Source: JADKIH01 sp031367345 (GTDB taxonomy: Bacteria > Bacteroidota > Bacteroidia > AKYH767-A > 2013-40CM-41-45). Taken from it: DNA of 25,774 nucleotides. Shown piece by piece: positions 19,901 through 24,395 of this stretch (positions are counted from its first letter, which is position 1; each line of letters starts with the position of its first letter). Under the pieces are notes generated by a model, which ran no database searches, was not told the DNA's origin, and was given only the letters and a program-made list of their open reading frames with translations. Both the position numbers and the translations under genes were made by a program. The DNA is taken from the NCBI GenBank assembly GCA_031367345.1, contig JANLPR010000198.1:1-25774 (forward strand), written 5' to 3'.

Positions 19901-20642
19901 AACCGGTAGTATTATGCCTTGCAAGCAAACAATTGCCACTGGAGTTTTCCAAGATGCTATTCCTGCTGAAATGTCGGATGTAGATATTCTTACTGCTCTC
20001 GGAGTAGATCGTCATGAATTTAGATGGGATGCACGAACTTCTTTCAGCCGCTTCTCCGGAAGATCGGGTACCGCTTTGCCAATAGAACTTGTTTCTTTCA
20101 GTGCAAAATATACCGGCAACAATAATGTGAATTTGAAATGGTCTACCGCAGCGGAAATTAATAACGATTATTTTATGGTAGAACGATCAGTTGATGGAAT
20201 TCAATTTTCACCTATTATTAAAGTAAATGGTGCAGGTAATAGCACACGAACATTAAATTATTCCACGTCCGATAAATACTGCTTAGATGGACTTTCCTTT
20301 TACCGACTTAAACAAGTTGATTATGATGGCAAATATTCATATTCAGATATTGTGTCTGTAGAAATTAAAGATCGTACAACAGATTTTGCATTTACTGCTA
20401 TTCCAAATCCATCAACAGGAAACGACCTTAAACTTTTTATTAAAGCAAAAAAAGGCGATGAGGTTATGTTGGTAATTAATGATATGTCGGGCAAAGAAAT
20501 TTTAAGAAAACAATTTAAAGTTGACGATGACAGAGAAACGTTATACGATCTTGACCAATCTGTTCAATTAACTGCAGGCATTTACTTTATCTCTGCTTCA
20601 ACTTTTCAAAATACAGTACGAGAAAAATTAATAGTGAGATAA
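7977..20642 (+). CDS. Giant 4221-aa modular beta-solenoid-like T9SS surface protein
   Basis: This uninterrupted 12.7-kb gene encodes a secreted protein rich in Thr, Ser, Asn and Gly. A signal peptide ends near residue 44 (LFILFSSNANA before ANG). The body has five modules starting near residues 45, 955, 1924, 2860 and 3644. Each opens with a Trp-containing cap (STNWTLNTTW, GDWNTASTW, WSTNTTW, GNWSDNTKW, SSDWFDVANW). A series of beta repeats follows, of the form Q(T/S)I...YNNLTI..GG.KTL...TVNGNL. Each module closes with an NPIG or FP(V/I)G box and then a YW-type box (Trp at 881, 1832, 2771, 3214 and 3941). Ig/PKD-like domains occupy about 3298-3640. The segment LPIELVSFSAKYTGNNNVNL (about 4033) precedes a type A T9SS sorting domain (about 4137-4221, IPNPSTGN, then LTAGIYFIS). 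The fold is inferred from repeat spacing. An adhesin or matrix role is plausible by analogy but not shown. The only ATG near the start is 7977; a TTG at 8019 would give a more usual 30-residue signal peptide. Confidence 0.85.
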   Translation: MLTFLVTLISNNSSLFCRRLAVFKIELIALSLLFILFSSNANAANGDYRSIASTNWTLNTTWQADYGAGFVAANAGDYPGKNAGTGLVTIQNNTIVSLDASIPNPIASLTISGTSNNTGINYNGSGAWSLTVTGATTINGPTTANMNNYISVSLGSFSTASVFMLNSGIATQDSYISIASGTFTISGNINMAGANTLNYVLFPAASTGTLYIGGTFTGTGGITSTIGGGAVAPTAGTINYNKAGAQSIGNFTYFNLATSGSGIKTLPAAAISINGSLDITSSTLAFDAVAARIVTVTGNFSGNGTIDMSSGSQTHTLNLNGSTNTIGTLTTSAAASTVAYNLAGAQTVFASSNYSNLTFTSAGTKTLQGNLVAAGNLSIGAGSVFNLGVVATTMSIGGTATFTGSMNFGTTAKSVVISGNTTTAATGIIDMSGNANNTLSLRGASNSFTAGFTFTPGNGNQNVIYDGDLAQTIMQLTYNNLSVGNFNASSVTARTKTLGGAITVNKNLTIDGIASTPTVTLQLSSFNFTVTGTTTINGYGILDDNNVIGANFFVGLFTVIANGSWTTSVAGNSYTLNGGLTFNGSTLTPNTSTFTFSVNNQSISGTSAFTLYKIVCGTVGITVTNNVSNAVTGLTISNLLSGVGNFTNASLLTLTNTGNPFTITGTLDFATNPNTVNYAAPGLAQTIAGVGPSTTLNFYNLTISGARLTTNVTFWNSGTIGVSNVLSPIATFSTGNYVTALNTINFNGINQNVPALISAAAIAYNNLTVSGGGIKTLTSSISVAGIINFNSGILELANNNITLTNNAAAAITGAFDATHMISTAGIGYLIKNGASLQTLNPIGAGGFYSPMTLSSIAPNTGTYSIRAIPSALNPVYINKYWDLVTSLGGKTITATFQYDPSELNGAANNIVYLPNPPGTTVQSPPTTGAASYGANSFTITGNSAFTSGYWSMGGNGTYYSYKTGDWNTASTWTSDPSGTLQIGSTIPGYNDNVIILTGRTVSFPADIATKCLNVTINSGGTLDMSLYSFTFGLTSLSGQGTLRLASANFPTTVTNTFVNTNGGTTEYYNSGNFTLPITQATYNNLTINTPTVIATQLSNLTLNGNLYVKSGTFRINDDVSVTKLNLTVNGNVNVDNGAAIAVGKGITNPAIGAVSIGGAAPFINYYSYFHTVILNGDLVNNGTVRFTNLTYPIYNAFPPTVAGPTAGAASVYFQSATNNVLTCNGTTDFYNLILDKGTDQTYSLTVNASNFTYFRLFGANTLTTEAAVTANPNLRKSLWIRTGTLILQGQTSIPSLTEGNISGPPNSDYYIPANGALVLDGPETFVLSTADDYREVNVAYGTSAPSNAAIGIIQGGYSSVDLFGKLQMNDGYFSTRESGGLITSNISSGSLIINGGVIDAKQFLSATGSASYTQSGGVFILRGRFQRTPIAYTLISDLTDTTTASLNTSRVLNGVTAGYGSFNLDQPTNLFTMTGGTIRIYDVCDLATGKAFDVKSSASNISVTDGTLEIVPTSGTVLANSTNYFIATNASLGNLLINRTGGTAVVQLTTAYPLTVLKNLTLQSGDFNANSQNVSIGGNYFIASGTTYTTGTNTTTFNGAGLQTFKVDLVSALTLNNLTITKSSGDILAMAGSQTTINVSGNFNLTTGTLNDNGDVISIAGNVFNSGVHTGTGKISLSTAATTQTIDGGGTFQNLELNNINAAVAPVSLLANTTVNGVLRLLSNKIFNITSYNLNFTAAASIVANSGFSNTCYIHTNGQSGDGGITKAYTANTPLIFPVGCFSTNRPATYAYTPATIGFSSSPTSYGTITVVPVGYEYPATTVKNQSLTFFWRIKSSGVTGYAGKITHSFIYAAADVNGTVANYIPSLYDIATNMWNNGAIANINTGTKTITDWSTPANSPTFLDDDYTAGDNTTAGGAFGTPKTFYSIAGTSGAYATWSTNTTWSYTSGGAAVPAGAVAGVNYPGPSSIVVIENNHFVILTATGNCAKLTIKTGCALDVQTFTLSNFSIVLSDPSGNGTIRVAALNPSGSTYTFPLGDFSSFDIGLGTTELYSTNATAGTTYWLPQTKTTYGNLILSPLGGSNIIFGNLSITIYGTLTAQGQNADSWFLPTWNTAYPTAPTAVIAKTIQVNGDMDIKGGGFGFYMGAAYPLQNIIVNGNVIVENSNGAIEDWGAGLGSKALSIGGSLINNTNGIINAPASTVSRCFFTNIPLTFFGSTNASISNTINAPSTTFGQVVINKGSSQATTLTCDIGGTLTTLTNNWLTLQNGTFIYKRTNPAVGQNFTISTGAFTIPSSAGLTVDMPSNTNNVNVLIGNATLDASDLFLNGSLNVKNGNVYIGPISGVALSNNDIEYSGTYASMQVSGGSLIVNGQIRRPTTSINGSLSFNQTGGAITINGLSSAGGAATAVSRAKLEIVNAGSIFNMSGTSTLTIVRGGGTTFGDVYLRPSTSTITGGTILFNNTIPNATQNFSLDANISLNNLTVTGAGAAKNATLGLSVNPLILKGNLTFTNANSILNSNNLNVTIAGNLTNNGTAGSYLYGTNLTTVNGVNQLFNGTSVTNFYDLNVNCSGSLSVNSAFTVNRNLTISRGTIILYPAATDYKITLLGNLINNGSYIDNNTSNGGILLAGATQQQVSGTGAFGRLDLNNSAGAITLNDITLQNDLVLTNGIFTISSNLLTLSQTSNIGGAPFGVTKMIKTDGVSSSSGLSKFFNTGGSTFTFPVGITGKYTPAVFTISANTSLGYYINLTPVNQYAPSVLDPNNVLKYYWRMQSSGLAGFSGNIVLNYNSLDVVGGPESNYVSAWLENPGTVWVKSATGAATDNVDESLHTINFNFSGSSNISGYYTCGNDIAIPNNMPTYVSNANGNWSDNTKWTNIANGLQDCPVGGPNGFKVIINSTITTDVNQCSAYQTTITGNGILKVVSPTYGHNLGNVEIDQVTYPNIISTTTPTLYLESGNLPAGTYTSFIDCAGKGTLEYGGTGTYSIFLPGFTNIPYLYLSGTGTRILPNTDLTICQRLKIDGPTLDNSSNNKKLSILGTMERYTTGAFNSGTGANAIVSFAGSSVQTIGGTLGNFTGSNGFNHFEINNSAGMAIGTGGNIEIKGNLLLTNGIITTSTTNILNIVNTSTTAVVPNGGSSTSYIDGPLTKQFLNGNSFLFPIGKMSVGLGHKCTITSTSAASSPWTAEYFNPNPSGGASNLNNPLVVENVKEYWSINTSGARTAKVKLGWDFQSDLNGTMTMSGYTDLRIAQKTGTRWDALVSTPTGVNNLGDVVSSNNINLTSTPIDFTIGSISSTKPIATFSPAGVVCGNSGIPLTFTSNIVITLPYTLYYTVDAGATQSVVVNSLPFTLPTTALGGNYLLTGYMYNGSSTAGAVDPTIINVFASPNTSNAGPDQSLCGVTSVLLNANSAVAPSTGLWSIVSGTGGTIMSNSNPNSNFLGLLGKSYVLKWTISNGSCISSSVVSIAFSYSPAQPLAFSTAQTTVCQSTSGVTYTVPAVSGSTSYAWSYSGSGATITGNTNSVTINYNSTATSGTLSVSAINACGTGAARNIAITVTPTPIATFSYTANPYCQSGANPLPTFSGGGVAGVFSSTAGLVFVSTSTGAINLTTSTPGTYTVTNTIASAGGCGVVSATSTITIYALSTWTAANNSSDWFDVANWGCGIPSSTVDAIIPAGKPFYPIINAPGAVCKNVLIYSGGSLTIATTDTLRVYGNWTNNNTFNVNSGTVIFDGLSTISGTGINTFNNFVISPIGVVTSSSGNINVTRNWSNSGTFNSNNGTVTFSGGNQQTISTSTTQNFSTLVIQKSANDVTLNNNVTVQAALTLTSRNIILGSNNLTLGTSSSNAIISPATNTNASYIVADNTGLVKQFVNSVGAGATKNVNLYSFPIGDSINFTPCAIHLKFATTLNSGAFITANVTDARIPGTWTTGFPKYLSRYWTIEPCSTALLDNFMYESYVYYIPTPDASGGDMVGTGSIMPCKQTIATGVFQDAIPAEMSDVDILTALGVDRHEFRWDARTSFSRFSGRSGTALPIELVSFSAKYTGNNNVNLKWSTAAEINNDYFMVERSVDGIQFSPIIKVNGAGNSTRTLNYSTSDKYCLDGLSFYRLKQVDYDGKYSYSDIVSVEIKDRTTDFAFTAIPNPSTGNDLKLFIKAKKGDEVMLVINDMSGKEILRKQFKVDDDRETLYDLDQSVQLTAGIYFISASTFQNTVREKLIVR

Positions 20643-20714
20643 TTGTAAAATCAAATTAACATTCTGAATAAAAAATATTTTACTATTGTTATATTTTACA
20701 ACTTTTAACAAAAT

Positions 20715-20748
20715 AAAAAAACATCGTACTCTGTCACGGTGTTTTTTT
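20715..20748. terminator. Strong bidirectional hairpin terminator after the giant gene
   Basis: The arms 20715-20727 and 20736-20748 form a 13-bp stem with one T-G wobble around an 8-base loop (20728-20735). The outer seven pairs are A-T, so an A-tract and a run of seven T flank a compact core (CATCGT with ACGGTG). This is a classic intrinsic terminator about 75 bases after the giant gene's stop. Because both ends carry homopolymer tracts, it can work on either strand. Confidence 0.8.
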
Positions 20749-20895
20749 ATACTTTTCCATTTATCAGCAAACAGATTATCAAAATAAAAACTTAATACAA
20801 AGAAATTATTTTCTACATTCTTGCAAAAAAAAATTGAAATAGCCGCAGACAATAATAAAAATGCCGTTACCACTTCAGCTTTTTTTGAATTAATT

Positions 20896-20938
20896 TCCAT
20901 TTTTTCAATTCACGAAAATTGAGCAAATGGAGTTTTTT
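20896..20938 (+). terminator. Second terminator-like hairpin with T-run
   Basis: TCCATTT (20896-20902) pairs with AAATGGA (20925-20931), and TCAATT (20905-20910) pairs with AATTGA (20917-20922). A 2x2 internal bulge separates the two stems and the loop is CACGAA. A run of six T (20933-20938) follows after one G. The shape is that of a + strand intrinsic terminator, yet it lies about 150 bases beyond the giant gene's terminator and about 125 bases before the next start. It could be a backup terminator, the end of a small RNA, or an attenuator in the next gene's leader. Confidence 0.45.
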
Positions 20939-21063
20939 ATGATATCTTCCTTTAAAATTTTAAACGATACACTTTAATCAAAACTATTCGGAGTAGAACA
21001 CATTAAGATCTTAAAAAAATAACCATACTTTCACCTATTAAATTATTTTTACAGAATCTTCCT

Positions 21064-21417
21064 ATGAAAAAAATCTTCTATCTCTCCTCTTGTTCAACTT
21101 GCCAACGAATATTAAAAGAATGGAATCCTAAAAAAGATATTCAGTTACAGGATATTAAGACCGAAAAAATTACTCCCGAACAACTGGAACTTATGTCGCA
21201 ACTTGCCGGAAGTTACGAGGCGCTTTTTAGTCGCGTGGCACTAAAATTCCGAGCTCTCGGCCTAAACGAAATGGAACTGACCGAAAAAGATTATCGCAAA
21301 TACATTCTCGATGAATATACTTTCCTTAAACGACCCGTGCTGGTGCTCAACGATTCCATCTTTGTAGGAAATAGTAAAAAAAATGTAGCCGCTGCTAAAA
21401 CAGCTTTGCAGAAATGA
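21064..21417 (+). CDS. ArsC/Spx-family thioredoxin-fold protein
   Basis: This is a 117-aa cytoplasmic protein of the ArsC/Spx/YffB family. It has a CxxC motif at residues 10-13 (SCSTCQR) directly after the first beta strand, and the conserved late segment RPVLVLNDSIFVGNSKKNV, where the family has the RP motif and the final beta hairpin. Glutaredoxin-dependent arsenate reductases of this family use a single Cys in a NPxCGTSR context. Here the context is different and a second Cys is present, so arsenate reduction should not be assumed; a general thiol-disulfide role is as likely. Its stop overlaps the start of the DMT transporter gene as ATGA, so the two are translated from one message. No ars regulator or arsenite pump is nearby. 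Confidence 0.82.
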   Translation: MKKIFYLSSCSTCQRILKEWNPKKDIQLQDIKTEKITPEQLELMSQLAGSYEALFSRVALKFRALGLNEMELTEKDYRKYILDEYTFLKRPVLVLNDSIFVGNSKKNVAAAKTALQK

Positions 21418-22307
21418 TCGGAAAAAGGAAGGCTCATCTGGCTACTTTTAGCGCTAACCTTATTTATGGCGCTAACTTCAGCATTGCTAAATTGGTAATG
21501 CCTGAAATGATTAAACCCAGTGGATTTATTCTGCTCCGTGTCTTTTTTGCCACCATTCTATTCTGGATAATGAAGTTCTTCACTGCTAAAAATCAGCAGA
21601 TTGAACGAAAAGACATGTTCCGCTTTTTCCTTCTTGGACTCTTTGGTGTGGCTATTAACCAACTGCTTTTTTTTAACGGACTCGCCCGAACAAGCAATAT
21701 TAACGCAGCTCTGATCATGACTAGTAATCCGGTTATGGTGTTAGTTTTCGCTGCATTATTGGTTGGCGAACGAATTACTTTTCAGCGAATTGGAGGTATT
21801 GCATTGGGAATTACAGGTGCTGCCTTACTTATTCTAATGAGTAATGTCCGTGGAATAGGCTCATTCTCAGGCGACTTAATGATATTTACCAATGCTGCGT
21901 CGTATGCCATCTTTATTGTGATGGTAAAACCAATGATGCAAAAATACAACACTTGGGTCGTTTTGGGCTGGACATTCTTTTTTGGATTATTGATCGTTAT
22001 ACCTTTCGGATACTCAGACCTTTCACTCATAAACTGGAGCACTTTTGAACCCATACATTGGATGGCTGTCGTTTTCGTAATCTTCTTCACTACTTTCCTT
22101 GCATACCTTCTCAATACGCTTGGACTTAAAGAATTAAGCCCTGCTGTTGTAAGTTATTACATCTACCTCCAACCCATTTTCGCTACGGCTATTTCGATGG
22201 CCATCCACCACGAATCGCTGCAATGGATTCAAATTTTAGCCTGCTTTCTCATTTTTGCCGGCGTTTGGCTGGTGACACAACCAACGTTTGTCAGGACAAA
22301 ATCTTAG
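21414..22307 (+). CDS. DMT superfamily (EamA) inner-membrane transporter
   Basis: The 297-aa protein has about ten hydrophobic segments arranged as two EamA repeats. The first repeat is at about residues 8-140 (start AHLATFSANLIYGANFSIAKL, then INAALIMTSNPVMVLVFAALLVGERITFQRIGG). The second is at about 150-290 (GDLMIFTNAASYAIFIVMVKPM, then SPAVVSYYIYLQPIFATAIS). The NPVM and YLQPIFA segments are the usual paired motifs of each half. Length and topology match drug/metabolite exporters; the substrate cannot be told from the sequence. It overlaps the ArsC-like gene by 4 bases. The promoter of yicC begins inside its last codons. Confidence 0.9.
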   Translation: MIGKRKAHLATFSANLIYGANFSIAKLVMPEMIKPSGFILLRVFFATILFWIMKFFTAKNQQIERKDMFRFFLLGLFGVAINQLLFFNGLARTSNINAALIMTSNPVMVLVFAALLVGERITFQRIGGIALGITGAALLILMSNVRGIGSFSGDLMIFTNAASYAIFIVMVKPMMQKYNTWVVLGWTFFFGLLIVIPFGYSDLSLINWSTFEPIHWMAVVFVIFFTTFLAYLLNTLGLKELSPAVVSYYIYLQPIFATAISMAIHHESLQWIQILACFLIFAGVWLVTQPTFVRTKS

Positions 22308-22317
22308 AGTACTTTTG
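22287..22317 (+). promoter_or_regulatory. Promoter for the yicC-gmk-nadD cluster, inside the transporter gene end
   Basis: TTTG at 22287-22290, 19 bases, then TACTTTTG at 22310-22317 match the Bacteroidota -33/-7 consensus perfectly. The -33 box lies within the last codons of the EamA gene (stop at 22305-22307). The predicted start near 22324 leaves a leader of about 17 bases before the yicC ATG at 22341. Confidence 0.72.
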
Positions 22318-22340
22318 TTGCCTCTTATAATAATGTACTC

Positions 22341-23213
22341 ATGATTCGTTCAATGACCGGTTTCGGTTCTGCTTCTGTCGACTTTTCCAACAAGACCATC
22401 TCTGTTGAGATTAAGTCGGTGAATAGCAAATTTATGGACCTTAACCTCCGCCTTCCTTCTGCTTATAAAGAAAAGGAAATGGAATTGCGTCTTGAACTTG
22501 CGCGTTTACTGGAACGTGGAAAGTCGGAAGTTAGCATCAACATCGAATCGCAAGAAATTGCGAAGAAGACAGTCATCAACCGACAACTTGCAAAAGCTTA
22601 TTATGAAGAACTGCGTTTGCTCGATGCAGAATTAGGAATCATTACTCCAAATTATTTGCAAATCATTTTACCGCTTCCGGAAGTGATGATGAACGATCGT
22701 TCGGTGCTGAGTGAAGAGGAATTTAAAGCTGTACTTCAAGCAATGAATAAAGCATCGGATGCTTTTCAGAATTTTAGAAAGAATGAAGGTGATGCAATTA
22801 CTCGCGATCTGGAAATGAGAATTAATTCGATTAGAGAAGGGTTAAAAGAAATTGAAAAATACGAAAGCGGACGACTTGAAATTGTACGTCGCCGCCTTCA
22901 ATCTAATTTAGAAGAATTCATTCAGCTTAACAATATAGATCGTAACCGTTTTGAGCAAGAGTTGATTTTTTACATAGAGAAATTTGATATTTCAGAAGAG
23001 AAAGTGCGCTTGATAAGTCATTGCGACTATTTCATTAAAACGATGAAAGAAGATGCATCTGCCGGAAAAAAATTGTCGTTCATTGCTCAAGAAATAGGAA
23101 GAGAAATAAATACGATTGGTTCGAAAGCAAATGATGCCGACATGCAAAAATCGGTAGTTGTGATCAAAGACGAACTTGAAAAAATAAAAGAACAAGTATT
23201 GAACGTGTTGTAA
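22341..23213 (+). CDS. yicC: YicC/YloC family endoribonuclease
   Basis: The 290-aa product begins with the invariant family start MIRSMTGFG. It continues with the YicC N-terminal domain (VEIKSVNSKFMDLNLRLP) and ends with the DUF1732 C-terminal domain (DYFIKTMKEDASAGKKLSFI, then REINTIGSKANDADMQ). E. coli YicC and B. subtilis YloC are reported as endoribonucleases acting on RNA in the cytoplasm; the exact target here is unknown. It is the first gene after a clear promoter and shares one base with gmk (TAATG), so the pair is probably translationally coupled. Length is normal for the family. Confidence 0.93.
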   Translation: MIRSMTGFGSASVDFSNKTISVEIKSVNSKFMDLNLRLPSAYKEKEMELRLELARLLERGKSEVSINIESQEIAKKTVINRQLAKAYYEELRLLDAELGIITPNYLQIILPLPEVMMNDRSVLSEEEFKAVLQAMNKASDAFQNFRKNEGDAITRDLEMRINSIREGLKEIEKYESGRLEIVRRRLQSNLEEFIQLNNIDRNRFEQELIFYIEKFDISEEKVRLISHCDYFIKTMKEDASAGKKLSFIAQEIGREINTIGSKANDADMQKSVVVIKDELEKIKEQVLNVL

Positions 23214-23779
23214 TGAAGAAAGAAGGGAAACTCATTTTGTTTTGCGGAGCTTCGGGAAGTGGAAAAACTACGATCGTTCATCATTTGTTAAATACAGATC
23301 CGCGATTGCAATTTTCTGTATCTGCCACAACTAGAAGTCGTCGTTCGAATGAAGTTGATGGTGAAGACTATCATTTTATTTCGATAGAAGAATTCAAAAA
23401 AAGAATTGCTAACGATGCTTTTGTAGAGTGGGAAGAAGTTTATACCAATGGCTACTATGGAACATTAAAATCGGAAATTGAAATGATCTGGGCTGCGGGA
23501 AAACTTCCTGTATTCGATGTGGATGTAGAAGGTGGTTTGAAGATTAAACAAATTTTTGGAGAAAAACTTCTTGCAGTATTTGTTCGTCCGCCATCGGTAG
23601 AAGATCTCAACAAACGATTAACAGCTCGTAATTCTGAAACACCGGAATCGTTCAAACTAAGAATGCAAAAAGCCGAACACGAACTTACATACGCCCCCAA
23701 ATTCGACCGTGTAATTATTAACGACACGTTAGATAAAGCATTTGCCGACGCAAGCGAAATGGTGAATGCTTTTATCTAG
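23213..23779 (+). CDS. gmk: Guanylate kinase
   Basis: Guanylate kinase phosphorylates GMP to GDP using ATP, feeding GTP, dGTP and cyclic nucleotide pools in the cytoplasm. The 188-aa protein has the P-loop GASGSGKT at residues 12-19, then the GMP-binding segment (SVSATTRSRRSNEVDGEDYHFIS), where the Arg residues and Tyr hold GMP, and VEWEEVYTNGYYGT. The helix segment PVFDVDVEGGLKIKQ and the lid region with RLTARNSETPE follow. It is of usual length. The start overlaps the yicC stop by one base and nadD starts 34 bases after its stop. Confidence 0.96.
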   Translation: MKKEGKLILFCGASGSGKTTIVHHLLNTDPRLQFSVSATTRSRRSNEVDGEDYHFISIEEFKKRIANDAFVEWEEVYTNGYYGTLKSEIEMIWAAGKLPVFDVDVEGGLKIKQIFGEKLLAVFVRPPSVEDLNKRLTARNSETPESFKLRMQKAEHELTYAPKFDRVIINDTLDKAFADASEMVNAFI

Positions 23780-23784
23780 AAAAA

Positions 23785-23792
23785 TATTTTTG
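23785..23792 (+). promoter_or_regulatory. nadD: Possible internal -7 element before nadD
   Basis: TATTTTTG fits the TAnnTTTG consensus and lies 21 bases before the nadD ATG, in the gap after gmk. There is no TTTG at the -33 spacing (only GTGA), so this is weak evidence for a second promoter that would express nadD and the following gene apart from yicC-gmk. Confidence 0.28.
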
Positions 23793-23813
23793 AAACAGGA
23801 ATAATCTCTTGCC

Positions 23814-24386
23814 ATGAAAATCGGCCTTTACTTTGGTTCGTTCAACCCTGTCCACAATGGTCATCTCATCATTGCCGGATATATGACGGAGTATTCTGAT
23901 CTGGATCAAGTTTGGTTTATAGTTTCCCCACACAACCCACTTAAATTAAAACACACATTACTTCAAGATTACCATCGGTTAAGTATGGTGAAAATTGGTA
24001 TTGGCGACAACCGAAAACTAAAAGCATCAGATATAGAATTCAAACTTACTAAGCCGAGTTATACTATTAATACGCTTGCTCATTTGTTTGAAAAATTTCC
24101 CGAACAACAATTTGTGCTGATTATGGGAAGTGATAATCTCGATTCATTTCCTAAGTGGAAAAATTATGAGCAAATTCTTGAGCAAGTAGAACTGTATGTT
24201 TACCCGAGAAAAGATGCGTCCACAAGCGAATTAATCAATCATCCAAAAGTTAAACTAATTGAAGCTCCTTTAATGGAAATCTCTTCCAGCTTTATCAGAG
24301 AAAGCATTAAAAACAAAAAAGATGTTCGCTATATGGTTCCCGAAAAAGTATGGGACTTTATAGAAGAAATGAATTTTTATAAATAA
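23814..24386 (+). CDS. nadD: Nicotinate-nucleotide adenylyltransferase
   Basis: NadD transfers AMP from ATP to nicotinate mononucleotide, giving deamido-NAD in NAD synthesis. The 190-aa protein opens with the nucleotidyltransferase motif (GLYFGSFNPVHNGHL, the GxFxPxHxGH form) at about residues 3-17. It has FVLIMGSDNLDSFPKWKNYE in the middle, typical of NadD, and a C-terminal ISSSFIRE segment matching the ISSTxIR motif that binds ATP phosphates. The ending (VRYMVPEKVWDFI) corresponds to the usual YLVPxxVxxYI. Length is normal. It lies between gmk and the PLP enzyme, 34 bases after the first and 9 bases before the second. Confidence 0.95.
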   Translation: MKIGLYFGSFNPVHNGHLIIAGYMTEYSDLDQVWFIVSPHNPLKLKHTLLQDYHRLSMVKIGIGDNRKLKASDIEFKLTKPSYTINTLAHLFEKFPEQQFVLIMGSDNLDSFPKWKNYEQILEQVELYVYPRKDASTSELINHPKVKLIEAPLMEISSSFIRESIKNKKDVRYMVPEKVWDFIEEMNFYK

Positions 24387-24395
24387 CATTATTCA

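Larger units (their letters stand above)
20643..21063. other. 421-bp intergenic region with two hairpins
   Basis: The gap between the giant gene and the ArsC-like gene holds the terminator at 20715-20748 and a second hairpin at 20896-20938. I find no supported gene. A minus-strand reading frame of 90 codons (20628-20900) runs through the terminator, and I do not accept it. No perfect TTTG-N19-TAnnTTTG promoter for the gene at 21064 is visible. Confidence 0.5.

Noticed and set aside
7977..20642. Possibility that the giant repetitive gene is a misassembly or several fused genes
   Set aside because: The frame stays open for 12.7 kb, with a signal peptide only at the start and a sorting domain only at the end, and I noticed no long identical DNA repeats between modules. 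A read-level check would still be useful.
20628..20900. Minus-strand 90-codon reading frame with a hydrophobic segment
   Set aside because: It runs through the hairpin terminator, overlaps the end of the giant gene, and its Phe/Ile/Lys/Asn-rich make-up is what AT-rich non-coding DNA gives. No promoter or family likeness is seen.
21782..22114. Minus-strand 110-codon frame antisense to the EamA transporter
   Set aside because: The plus strand has a complete, well-conserved transporter; the antisense frame shows no family motif.
21064..22307. An arsenic resistance operon
   Set aside because: The ArsC-like protein lacks the usual active-site context, and there is no ArsR, ArsB or Acr3; the partner is a general DMT-type transporter.
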